DNA of 64,000 nt from an uncultured Verrucomicrobia subdivision 3 bacterium (GTDB lineage: Bacteria; Verrucomicrobiota; Verrucomicrobiia; Limisphaerales; UBA11358), in the NCBI GenBank assembly GCA_903889895.1, contig CAISYZ010000038.1, forward strand, positions 1 through 64,000. The letters run 5' to 3'. Each line of letters begins with the position of its first letter. Position 1 is the stretch's first letter. The notes beneath the pieces were generated by a model that made no database searches, was not told where the DNA came from, and saw only the letters and a program-made list of their open reading frames with translations. This document shows, one piece after another, positions 52,104 through 61,100 of the stretch. A program made the translations under genes and the position numbers.

Positions 52104-54884
52104 ATGAAAAAAATCTGCTTTGCCGCCGCGATTTTGATCTGGGCGTGTTCGGTTGCTCTGGCCCAGGAAACAGAAGTGCAATTTCTCTCCGGCCACGGCA
52201 AGGACGATGCCGTCCCGTGGAAATTTTTCTGCACTGCCAACGCCCAATCCGGTTACTGGACGAATCTGCCGGTGCCGTCGTGCTGGGAACTGCACGGCTT
52301 CGGCAAAATCAATTATCACCGCGACGCGACCAATTCCTATGACGAGCGCGGGCTTTACGAAACGGAATTTTCCATTTCTGAAAACTGGCGCGGCAAAAGA
52401 ATTTTTCTCGTTTTCGACGGCGCGATGACCGATACGAGCGCGAAGCTGAACAGCCAGAGTTGTGGTCCGCCGCATCAAGGCGCGTATTACCGTTTCAAAT
52501 ACGAAGTCACGTCGCTCGTCAAATTCGGCGCGACCAATAAGCTCGAAGTCGAGGTGGCCAAACATTCCGCCAACGCCTCCGTCAACGGCGCGGAACGCAC
52601 CGGCGATTACTGGATGTATGGCGGCATTTTTCGCCCGGTGCGGCTCGAAGCCGTGCCGGCGCAATTCATCGAGCGCGTGGCGATTGATGCGCAAGCGGAC
52701 GGCAGTTTTTCCGCCGAGGCCTGTTTGAACGGCATCACCAACGCGTTTGTGGTCGAGGCGCAAATCCAGACACTGGCCGGGAAAAGCGTGGGCGCGCCGT
52801 TTGAGGGCGGAATTATTTTTGGCGGCGCTCTCCCCGACACGGCAAAGCTCAAAACTAAAATCACATCGCCGGCACTCTGGACGGCTGAAACGCCGAATCT
52901 TTACCAGGTAAAAATTGCACTCAAACAAAACGGCCAAATCGTCCATGAAATTTTTCAGCGCTTCGGTTTCCGCACGTTCGAGGTGCGCGACGGCGACGGA
53001 CTTTACCTCAACGGCCGTCGCGTGATTCTCAAAGGCTGCGACCGGCATTCGTTCTGGCCGGATTCCGGCCGCTGTTTGAGCGAGGCTGTCCACCGGCTCG
53101 ACATCGTGACGATGAAGGACATGAACATGAACGCCGTTCGCATGTCTCATTATCCGCCCGATGCGGAGTTTCTCGATTTGTGCGATGAACTGGGGCTTTA
53201 TGTTTTAGACGAACTCGGTGGCTGGCATAAATTTTATGACACGGAAACCGGCGCAAAGCTCGTGAAAGAAATGGTCACGCGCGACGCAAACCACCCTTCG
53301 ATTTTGTTTTGGGACAACGGCAATGAAGGCGGCTTCAATACCAATTTCGACCAATTGTTTGACAAGTATGATTTGCAGCAGCGCCGCGTGCTGCATCCAT
53401 GGGCACCGTTCAACGGCGTGAACACCGTGCATTATCTGCCTTACGACAAAGCGAAGCTCGCGTGCGACGGCATCGCGCTGTCGTATCACAAAAATGATTA
53501 CACCGTGTGGACCAACTCCGCGCAGAAGTGGATTTACATGCCCACGGAATTCATCCACGGCCTTTACGACGGTGGTGCTGGCGCGGGGTTGGCGGAAACC
53601 TGGGATTTGATGTCGCACAGCAAATATATCGGCGGCGGTTTCATCTGGGCGTTTCTCGACGAAGGCATCAAGCGCGCGGACAACGGAGAAATTGACGTGA
53701 GCGGCAACGAGGCACCGGATGGTATCGTTGGCCCGTATCGCGAACGCGAGGCGAGCTTTTACGCGATCAAACAAATCTGGTCGCCGATTCAGATAGCCGA
53801 AACTAATTTGCCGCAAAATTTCGACGGCACACTAACCGTGGAAAATCATTTTAATTTCACCGATGCAAATCAGTGCAAGTTCACCTGGCAGTTGCGACGG
53901 TTTGCTTTTGCGGGTCGCGCGGATTCCGCTGACGAAAAAATCAGCGCCCAAGGCAATGGTGAAGTTTTGTCCATTCCGCCGGGTGGCTGTGGTAAGCTGC
54001 GTTTGAAACTGCCGGAAAATTTCTGGCACACGGTGGATGTGACTGAGGGCAATTTTCTAGCTGTGCGCGTGGATGATCCGGCAGGCCGCGATCTTTGGAC
54101 TTATGTCTGGCCGTTGCGGCGGCGCGAGGTGTTGCCAACGGCGCAGGTCATTTCCCGCGCGGATTTTGCCGGCACCAACGGCGGCGCGATGGAATTGACG
54201 GGTGCGGGTATCACGGCGCGGATAGAAAATGGCGAACTGGTTTATGTGGCGCGCGGCGACCGGAAATTTTCATTGTGCAACGGTCCGCGCGTGGCGCTGA
54301 CCAATTCCGTCCTCAAAAAAGCTTCCTGGCAATTGCGTGCCGACGGCTGGCTGCGCTGCGATTATGTTTATTCAGCCGAAGGCACGAATGATTTCTGCGG
54401 CGTCCTTTTTGACTACCCGGAAAATTTCGTGCAGCACAAGCACTGGCTTGGCGATGGCCCGTATCGCGTCTGGAAAAACCGGCGGGCGGGCGTGACGCTC
54501 GGCGTCTGGGAAAATGATTACAACAACACCATCACCGGCTGGCGCGGTTGGGTGTATCCGGAATTCAAAGGCTGCTTCGCCGATGTCCGCTGGCTGCAAT
54601 TGCAGACGACCGAGGGCGAAATCACGGTCGTGCCGGAAAAGGTTCCGTTTGTGCAGATGCTTACGCCGGAATTTCCGCCGGTGAATCTGGCCGGGCATAC
54701 GATCCCGCCGCTGCCGGCGTGCGGCCTCGGCTTGCTGGATGCGATTCCGCCGATGGGCAGCAAGTTCAACGCGCCGGAAGCGGTCAGTCCTTCGGGCGCC
54801 CGTAATATTGTGACCGGCGATTATCAAGGTGCGGTGAGTTTTTACTTTGGCGACCTTCCGGATGGTCCGCAGCCGGTGAAATGA
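52104..54884 (+). CDS. GH2-family glycosidase, secreted
   Basis: 926 residues with a signal peptide (AAAILIWACSVALAQE). The jelly-roll N-terminal domain (WTNLPVPSCWELHGFGKINY) is followed by an Ig-like domain and a TIM barrel starting near residue 285 (FGFRTFEVRDGDGLYLNGRR, KGCDRHSFWPDSGR). The acid/base is probably Glu408 in DNGNEGGF, and the nucleophile candidate is Glu482 in YMPTEFIHGLYDGG. The C-terminal part contains further beta domains. Known GH2 activities include beta-galactosidase, beta-glucuronidase and arabinosidase; which one cannot be read from the sequence, but pectin side chains such as galactan or RG-II are likely targets. The gene lies between AraC and XylR-type regulators. 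Confidence 0.9.
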   Translation: MKKICFAAAILIWACSVALAQETEVQFLSGHGKDDAVPWKFFCTANAQSGYWTNLPVPSCWELHGFGKINYHRDATNSYDERGLYETEFSISENWRGKRIFLVFDGAMTDTSAKLNSQSCGPPHQGAYYRFKYEVTSLVKFGATNKLEVEVAKHSANASVNGAERTGDYWMYGGIFRPVRLEAVPAQFIERVAIDAQADGSFSAEACLNGITNAFVVEAQIQTLAGKSVGAPFEGGIIFGGALPDTAKLKTKITSPALWTAETPNLYQVKIALKQNGQIVHEIFQRFGFRTFEVRDGDGLYLNGRRVILKGCDRHSFWPDSGRCLSEAVHRLDIVTMKDMNMNAVRMSHYPPDAEFLDLCDELGLYVLDELGGWHKFYDTETGAKLVKEMVTRDANHPSILFWDNGNEGGFNTNFDQLFDKYDLQQRRVLHPWAPFNGVNTVHYLPYDKAKLACDGIALSYHKNDYTVWTNSAQKWIYMPTEFIHGLYDGGAGAGLAETWDLMSHSKYIGGGFIWAFLDEGIKRADNGEIDVSGNEAPDGIVGPYREREASFYAIKQIWSPIQIAETNLPQNFDGTLTVENHFNFTDANQCKFTWQLRRFAFAGRADSADEKISAQGNGEVLSIPPGGCGKLRLKLPENFWHTVDVTEGNFLAVRVDDPAGRDLWTYVWPLRRREVLPTAQVISRADFAGTNGGAMELTGAGITARIENGELVYVARGDRKFSLCNGPRVALTNSVLKKASWQLRADGWLRCDYVYSAEGTNDFCGVLFDYPENFVQHKHWLGDGPYRVWKNRRAGVTLGVWENDYNNTITGWRGWVYPEFKGCFADVRWLQLQTTEGEITVVPEKVPFVQMLTPEFPPVNLAGHTIPPLPACGLGLLDAIPPMGSKFNAPEAVSPSGARNIVTGDYQGAVSFYFGDLPDGPQPVK

Positions 54885-54963
54885 TTTGAAACCGTGCTGA
54901 GTTTCCGGTATTCGGACGTGCCATGTGTTTGAATTTGGCTGACATCCCAATCTCCGGGCCGGC

Positions 54964-56169
54964 ATGAAAAATTCCTTCAAGGTTTTTTTGTTTCTGGAAT
55001 CCTCCCGCGCCTCCGGCCGGCTGATGCTGGAAGGCATCGCCCGCTATGCCCATCATCACGGGCCGTGGTCATTTTACTGGGAGCCGGGCGGCTTGGAGAC
55101 CAATCCCGCCCGGCTGAAGAAGCTGGATGCCGATGGCATTATTTTTCGCGATGTGGCCGCGTTCAAGCAGGAGGCTATAAAATTGGGTATACCGGCGGTT
55201 GTGGTCGGCCATGGCCGGCGCGAAGCGCGCGGCTTGCTCAATGTCGTCACGGATTCCGCCGCCATCGGCCGGATGACGGCGGAGCACCTGCTGGAGCGTG
55301 GGCTGCGACACTTTGCGTTTTGTGGTTATGCCGGCACTGCGCGGGAGCAAACACCCTGGTCCAAACACCGCATGGAATCATTTCGGCGCCGCGTGGTGGA
55401 AGCGGGCTTCGCGCCGCCAGCGACGTATGTATTTCCCTTTCTGGGCGTCGGCTGGCAGAAAACCCGGCGCGAGCTGGCGGAGTGGCTGGCCCGGTTACCC
55501 AAGCCGCTGGGGCTGATGGCGTGCAATGATGATTGCGGCGTGCAGGTCATTGAAGCCTGCAAGCTTCAGGGTTTTAGGGTTCCGGACACGGTGAGCGTCA
55601 TCGGCGTGGATAATGATGAAGTGGTCTGCGGCCTGGCCGATCCGCCGATGAGCAGCGTGGCGATTGATTTTGAACGTGCCGGCTATCAGGCGGCCGAGGC
55701 CTTGGACCGGCTGATGCGCGGTTCCCGAACGCCTTCGCCCAAGATCGAGGTGCGCGCCGTGCGGGTGGTCGCCCGCCGTTCGACGGATATCGTGGCGGTG
55801 GAAGACAAGCAGTTGGTGGCGGCGCTGACCTGCATTCGCGACCGCGCCCGGACGCCGCTCACCGTGAACGAGGTCGCGCGGGTGGTCGGGATTTCGCGGC
55901 GTTCCTTGGAGCGCCGTTTCCGCCAGCAACTCGGCGGCTCCATCTTGCAGGCCATCCGCCGCCAGCGCGCGGATCACATAGCGCAATTGTTGCTGGAGAC
56001 GAGCCTGCCGGTGACTCGCATTGCCGAGTCGCTGGGCTTTCCGGATGTGCAGCATTTCGCCCGCTATTTCCGCGCCGCCAAAAAAATGAGCCCGCTGGCC
56101 TTCCGTAAAAACTACGGTAGCAAGGTTGGGGAAATCCAACCCGGCACCGGCCCGGCGACCGGCGGCTAA
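54964..56169 (+). CDS. Second XylR-type regulator (LacI-like sensor plus AraC HTH)
   Basis: 401 residues with the same architecture as the regulator at 16672. The sensor domain begins FLFLESSRASGRLMLEGIARY, with LMACNDDCGVQVIEACKLQG and VIGVDNDEVVCGLADPPMS. The HTH domain spans about residues 285-385: VNEVARVVGISRRSLERRF and VTRIAESLGFPDVQHFARYF, then MSPLAFRKNY. It lies 79 nt after the GH2 gene on the same strand, which suggests control of that gene or its operon by a pectin-derived sugar. Confidence 0.9.
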   Translation: MKNSFKVFLFLESSRASGRLMLEGIARYAHHHGPWSFYWEPGGLETNPARLKKLDADGIIFRDVAAFKQEAIKLGIPAVVVGHGRREARGLLNVVTDSAAIGRMTAEHLLERGLRHFAFCGYAGTAREQTPWSKHRMESFRRRVVEAGFAPPATYVFPFLGVGWQKTRRELAEWLARLPKPLGLMACNDDCGVQVIEACKLQGFRVPDTVSVIGVDNDEVVCGLADPPMSSVAIDFERAGYQAAEALDRLMRGSRTPSPKIEVRAVRVVARRSTDIVAVEDKQLVAALTCIRDRARTPLTVNEVARVVGISRRSLERRFRQQLGGSILQAIRRQRADHIAQLLLETSLPVTRIAESLGFPDVQHFARYFRAAKKMSPLAFRKNYGSKVGEIQPGTGPATGG

Positions 56170-56235
56170 TCCATGTCCGTGAGCCAATCAAATTTCCTTC
56201 TTTCATCCGGCAATGGCTTGTGGTGAAATTCCACC

Positions 56236-56520
56236 GTGCTTCAGGGATCTGGATTCAAATGTAATGTTCGCAGGAACTTTGCCCACGCCTTCAAGGAATG
56301 GCGGCGCCAGCAGAGAATTCCTTTGAAACAAATCGCCACCGAACTGGGTTTCTCCGTCGCCACCATCAGCAAGTGGGAACGTGGCGAGCGGTTTCCGACC
56401 GGCCATAATCTTGAACTGCTCGTTGAATACACCGGCCAGCCGCCCTGCCATTTGGTCTGCGCCAACGCCCGCCGCTGCCGCCACGGCGGCTGCCTCCTTA
56501 AAAAAACTTTGCGCGGCTGA
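56236..56520 (+). CDS. Small XRE-type HTH protein with a C-terminal cysteine cluster
   Basis: 94 residues from a GTG at 56236. A Cro/CI-type helix-turn-helix occupies about residues 22-65 (FKEWRRQQRIPLKQIATELG, SVATISKWERGERFP). It is followed by a short tail with five Cys (PPCHLVCANARRCRHGGCLL), a possible metal site. There is no toxin or partner gene overlapping it. It lies about 200 nt before the ten-unit 21-nt repeat block and 490 nt before protein B on the same strand, so it is a natural candidate for a factor acting on the repeats, but this is inference from position only. Confidence 0.75.
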   Translation: MLQGSGFKCNVRRNFAHAFKEWRRQQRIPLKQIATELGFSVATISKWERGERFPTGHNLELLVEYTGQPPCHLVCANARRCRHGGCLLKKTLRG

Positions 56521-56596
56521 CAACCAGCCCGCTATTTGACAAAGAGTAGAAAACGCTTTCTCGCCCGACCACGCCGCATCTCTAAAATCCGTTGCT

Positions 56597-56611
56597 GTTA
56601 GCTCAACTAAC
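56597..56611. promoter_or_regulatory. Small inverted repeat between the XRE gene and the repeat block
   Basis: gttag (56597-56601) and ctaac (56607-56611) form a symmetric 15-nt site with a 5-nt spacer. This is the size of an XRE-type operator. The 5-bp arms could also arise by chance. Confidence 0.3.
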
Positions 56612-56726
56612 GGTTATGGATTCCACAAATTTAGCGACAGCATATTGGCAAAGATTATTGCCAGCCACCGGTGCATCGCCTGTCAGCCAACCTTCCCGCA
56701 CCAGCCGCTTGGTGGCGCTGCCCGGT

Positions 56727-56936
56727 CATTCAGCCATTTTCCCCGGCCATCTGGCTAAACTCTTGGAACGTCCGGCTAAATTCCCCGATCACCTGGGGGC
56801 AGCACTGGAACATCTGGCTAAACTCCCCGATTGCCTGGCTAAACCCACCGGTCATCTGGCTATTTACACCGATGGTCTGGCAAAATTCCCCAACCATCTG
56901 GCTAAATCCACCGATTACCTGGCTAAATGCACCGGT
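56727..56936. repeat. Ten degenerate 21-nt tandem units upstream of protein B
   Basis: Ten contiguous units of exactly 21 nt. The core ctggctaaa or a near variant is in seven of ten (for example within 56748-56768, 56811-56831 and 56916-56936), usually followed by ccg. The first three bases of each unit and positions 13-15 vary most. Three reading frames (two plus, one minus) stay open through the block because the period is a multiple of three. Openness is therefore not evidence for coding: the frames give heptads such as HLAKLPD, IWLNPPI or GGFSQMV. The plus frame from 56592 or 56616 to 57008 is a possible but weak ORF. Unlike a CRISPR there is no conserved-repeat/unique-spacer pattern. Confidence 0.85.
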
Positions 56937-57010
56937 GATCCAGAGCCCCGGCCAAACCACCCCGATTTGCCTCCTAAACATCCGTATAACTCATTGAATA
57001 ATAAATAAAT

Positions 57011-57712
57011 ATGCAAAAAGACTACTTGGCACATGATGATGAAGGTCGCGCTCAGCAGTTCATCGTCTTTCGCGACAACATTGGGCAGTTCCTGGTGCCC
57101 TTGGGCATTCTGCCCACCGACGAGGACATCGTCCAGCAGGCGTTGGATGCCGGACGGTTCCGGGCCGTGGTGGATTTTCAGGCCACCATGCAGCAGGCCG
57201 CCCAAAGCTGGACAGCTGAGAAAAACTACGAACGTGATGGCGTTGGCACCGCTCCCGGTGGCCAAAACGTGCCCGTGCTGCCTGCCAATTTTCCGGCCGC
57301 CGTGCCGGCGGGCATCACCCCGCGCTTCCGCCTGCTCGTCAAACGGCTCAACGGCAATTCCAAGTTCACCGACGCCATGGCGAAGGCGCTCGGCGTGCAA
57401 GGCACCGACCAAGTGGCTCCCGACCTGACCACTGTCCAGCCGGACATTGATGTGGTCATTTCCGGCAACCATGTGGAAGTGGACTGGGGCTGGGGTGGCA
57501 ACGTGAATTACCTCGACATGTGCCTCATCCAAGTGGATCGCGGCGATGGCAAAGGGTTTGTAGATCTCTGCTACGATACCACGCCCGGCTACAACGACAC
57601 CCAGCCATTTCCCGCTGTGCCGACCAAATGGACCTACCGCGCCATCTATCGAGTGGATGACGCCAACGTCGGCCTTTGGAGCAAAATCGTAAGCCTCATC
57701 GTCGGTGGCTAA
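57011..57712 (+). CDS. Protein B: unknown protein with helical N-terminal half and Fn3-like C-terminal domain
   Basis: 233 residues, no signal peptide or membrane helix. The first 90 residues look alpha-helical (AQQFIVFRDNIGQFLVPLGI, DIVQQALDAGRFRAVVDF, QATMQQAAQSWTAEKNYE). After a Pro-rich hinge and a helical stretch (LVKRLNGNSKFTDAMAKALG), the last 95 residues look like a fibronectin-type sandwich (GNHVEVDWGWGGNVNYLDMC, WTYRAIYRVDDANVGLWSKI). Length, layout and final strands resemble protein A at 8938-9555. The start lies 74 nt after the 21-nt repeat block with no clear Shine-Dalgarno. A strong terminator follows. Function unknown; I see no catalytic motif. Confidence 0.75.
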   Translation: MQKDYLAHDDEGRAQQFIVFRDNIGQFLVPLGILPTDEDIVQQALDAGRFRAVVDFQATMQQAAQSWTAEKNYERDGVGTAPGGQNVPVLPANFPAAVPAGITPRFRLLVKRLNGNSKFTDAMAKALGVQGTDQVAPDLTTVQPDIDVVISGNHVEVDWGWGGNVNYLDMCLIQVDRGDGKGFVDLCYDTTPGYNDTQPFPAVPTKWTYRAIYRVDDANVGLWSKIVSLIVGG

Positions 57713-57752
57713 TTCAAACTATCAATAAACATACATAACAAATTCTGGAGGC

Positions 57753-57790
57753 AAAACTCCCCGGCGCGGTGAAAACTGCGCCGGGGTTTT
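57753..57790 (+). terminator. Intrinsic terminator of protein B
   Basis: ccccggcgc (57759-57767) pairs with gcgccgggg (57778-57786), flanked by aaaact before and tttt after, about 45 nt past the stop. The GC-rich 9-bp stem with a T-tract is a convincing terminator. Confidence 0.88.
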
Positions 57791-58129
57791 AATTTGGCTG
57801 AATTTCAAAATTCGAGAACTTGGTTTTAAAACTCGCCCTCAACTAAATCGGAACTACCGCACCCCGGAGGAGCGCCGCCGCCGGCTGCTGGCGCTTGAAA
57901 ACGTATTGTCGCAAAATGGTGATTATTTTCCGCAAATTGGCGTTGCGGTTGGGGCGCGCGTGGATAACATTATGTCATCAACCCATGCGAAAAATGAATG
58001 TTGGATGTGTCGTCTCTGCATTCAGGCCGGAACCGCGCCAGCGTCCACCGGTTCATTGCAATTAATATTTCAAGCCCCTCTATCCATTGTCCCGCTCAAT
58101 CCCGAACCCCTAGAAACCATCAGACTGTT
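57791..58129. other. Intergenic region before the autotransporter-type gene
   Basis: 339 nt. One frame is open from the terminator to about 58133 but has no ATG before 57972 and no recognisable protein character, so I leave it unannotated. It presumably holds the promoter of the large gene at 58130. Confidence 0.4.
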
Positions 58130-61100
58130 ATGAACACCACTCCTCATTACACTAAAAACACCAAGTTTGCCCAAAGTCGTTGGCTAGCCCTGCTGCTGGC
58201 CACCGTCTTGGCACCGATGCCGTCAGTTTTTGCCGCGAACGGCACCTGGACCAACAGCGTAGGCGGCAGTTGGGCCACCGCCGCCAATTGGACCAACAGT
58301 GTCATTGCTGCCGGCAGCGGCAACACCGCCGATTTTAGCGAGCTGTCTTTGGGCACCGCGCCGACGGTGACACTGGACGGAGCCCAGACCATCGGCAATA
58401 TGATTTTTGGCGATCAGGGCAATACTTATGGTTGGACGTTGAACACCGGCACCGGTGGTCCGCTGACTTTGGCCGGAGGCACGCCGACCATCACGGTGAA
58501 CAACCAGACCACTACAGTCGGTGTGGGGTTGGCCGGATCGGCGGGCTTGGTCAAGGCCGGATCGGGCACGCTGGTTTTGAGCGGCCCCAATACTTACACC
58601 GGCAACACCATTGTCACCAACGGCACATTGAAACTGCCCACCCCGGTGGTCAATGCTTCGACGGTGCCAACTCCGGTTCTGTATATGTCATTTGACAACG
58701 TCGTTACTGGCACCGCCACGAACGTCATCAACGATGGCAGCGGTGGCTCGGTGATGAACGGCACATTGGTTGGCTCGGCGAGCATTGTTAGCGGCGGCCG
58801 ACTGGGCGGAAATTGCTTGAGTATTCCGGCAACTTTGAATGCGGGCTATGTGGCCATCACTAATTCTGTAGTTCTTTTCAGTGGCAGCACCACTTGGACG
58901 GTGGCGATGTGGATTAAGACCACCACGGCGGGGGGCGTTTATTTATATCAAGGCAATGGTGGCTGGAATAACACTGGCGGCGCGAATACGATTTTTCATT
59001 TGAATAATGGTGGTAACAACGGTGCCGGCTCTGGAATGGGGCTTGACACTCGCGGCGGAACCGCCGGTGGTGTTAGCTATGGTCGTGGTTGGGAATCTGG
59101 CAGCACAACCATTAACGATGGTAATTGGCATTTCGTGGTGATGACTTGCAACGCCAACAATACGCATGTCAGCTATGTGGATGGCAACGTGGATGCGTGG
59201 AGTGAAGACACCTGGAGCGGTGCCGCCGGTGGCACGAATGTTTGGATTGGTGCGTGCGGTGAAACCGGTGACGGTGTTGCTGGCTTGAATGGTTTGATTG
59301 ATGAAGTTTCGATTTACAACACCACCTTGAGCCAGGCGCAGGTGCAGAACCTCATGGCGGCGGGCACCGTGCCGGCGGCCAGTCCGGTTTCCGTGGCGGC
59401 TTCCTCCACCTTGAATTTGAATGGTTGCTCGCAAATCGTCGCCGGTTTGAGCGGGACGGGCACGGTGGATTCCACCTTGGCCGCCGGCACGCCAATGCTG
59501 GCAGTCAACACCACCACCGCCAGCACGTTTGGCGGTGTCATCGCCAATACAGCCGGCAACTTGTCGCTCGCCAAAATGGGGGCCTCGACCTTGACGCTAA
59601 ACGGCACAGCAGCCAACACCTACACCGGTGCGACCATTGTCAATGGCGGCACACTCATCGAAGATTTTGCCAACGCGACCTCGCCCAACAACCTCATCAA
59701 CAGCAGTTCCACTCTGGTGCTGGGGGGTGGCACATTCCAGGTCAAACAAAAAAGTGCCACCGCGACTTCTCAGACTTTTGCCGGCACTACGGTTAATCCA
59801 GGCACCACGGCCGTTATCGGGACGCAAGTGACCTCGGGCGCACTGTCGTTGGCGTTGGGTGCCATCACCCAGAATGTCGGCGGCGCAGTGGACTTCACCA
59901 CCCCGACGGGCGGTTCCATTACCACCACCAGTCCCAATGTCAATGGCATCCTTGGCGGTTGGGCTACAACTGGTAATACGGTTTCCTCCACCACCACTGG
60001 TGATTGGGCTGCGACCAATGGCAGCGGTCAGATTGTCACCTATACTGGCTATACTCCAATATCCGCTTCGGCAAGCAGCACGCCATCCTTGACTGGATCA
60101 TCAACCCAAAACTGGTTGTGTGGCGCACTCAATGGTGCTAACAACGTTACCACCTTGAGTGCCAGTGCAACCATCAATTCGCTGGTCGGGCAGGGTGATA
60201 TTAACATACCCAGTGGTGACACGCTGACAGTGAACAGCGGTGGAATTATTTTAAGGGGTGTTGCCAGATGGATTCTGAATAACAACGCGGGAAACTCAAC
60301 TGGGACGGCAAAAATTGCATCGGGTCTGGCAACGGGTGATTTGTATGTGCATACGCCGAACACCGCTGCTTCTTGGACCATCTGGCCCAACATCGTAGAC
60401 GGATCAGTCCCCACGACGTTAATCAAAGACGGTCCTGGTTTGGTCTATCTTGGAAACAACAACACCTACACCGCTGGAACACTGGTTAATGGCGGCACGC
60501 TTTCAGTAAACAAAGGCGGCGGGACCGGCGGCATTCGCGGTGTCGCCACCGTCAACCCCGGGGCCACGCTGCAATTTAATGCGGTTGATGCGGGTGGATA
60601 CACCGTGAATCTTTGTGTTAACGCCATTAATATAAACGGAGGCACTCTGGCGAATACATCCGGCGGCAATGAGGGATATCTTTACGACCTTAATCTTACA
60701 GGTGGCACAGTTACTTCGACCGGTGGCAATTTTGTTTTCAGCGCGCAGTCGACACCGGTTTATGGCATTAACACATTGGCCAGTTCTCAGGGTTCATTGA
60801 TTAGTGCGCCGATTCACTTTAATGGTTTGGGCTTCTTCAATGTGGCTCAAGGCACGGTGCCCAACGGCATTGACCTCACGGTTTCAGGCATCATCAACAA
60901 CAGCACTGGCATCTTCAAGAATGGTGCGGGCACCATTCTCTTGAGTGGCGTGAACACCTTCGCCGGCGGCTGGACTAACAACTCCGGCACAGTGATTGTT
61001 GGCAACAACGCCGCCTTTGGCACCGGCCCGGTCGCCTTTAGCGGCGGATCCATTTCCAACAATGCTGGCACCAGCTACACGCTGGTGAACAGCATCAACC

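Noticed and set aside
56727..56936. CRISPR array
   Set aside because: Units are contiguous and 21 nt long, and they vary everywhere except a short core. There is no constant repeat with unique spacers and no cas gene.
56592..57008. 139-codon ORF covering the 21-nt repeats, with HLAK heptads
   Set aside because: Two other frames, one on the opposite strand, are also open over the same block because the period is divisible by three. The region before the repeats has no protein-like signature and no ribosome binding site was seen. It is kept only as a possibility in the repeat entry.
57906..58133. 75-codon ORF starting with TTG before the autotransporter-type gene
   Set aside because: Weak start, no ribosome binding site, no family resemblance, and it ends just inside the next gene. 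Intergenic DNA is the simpler reading.
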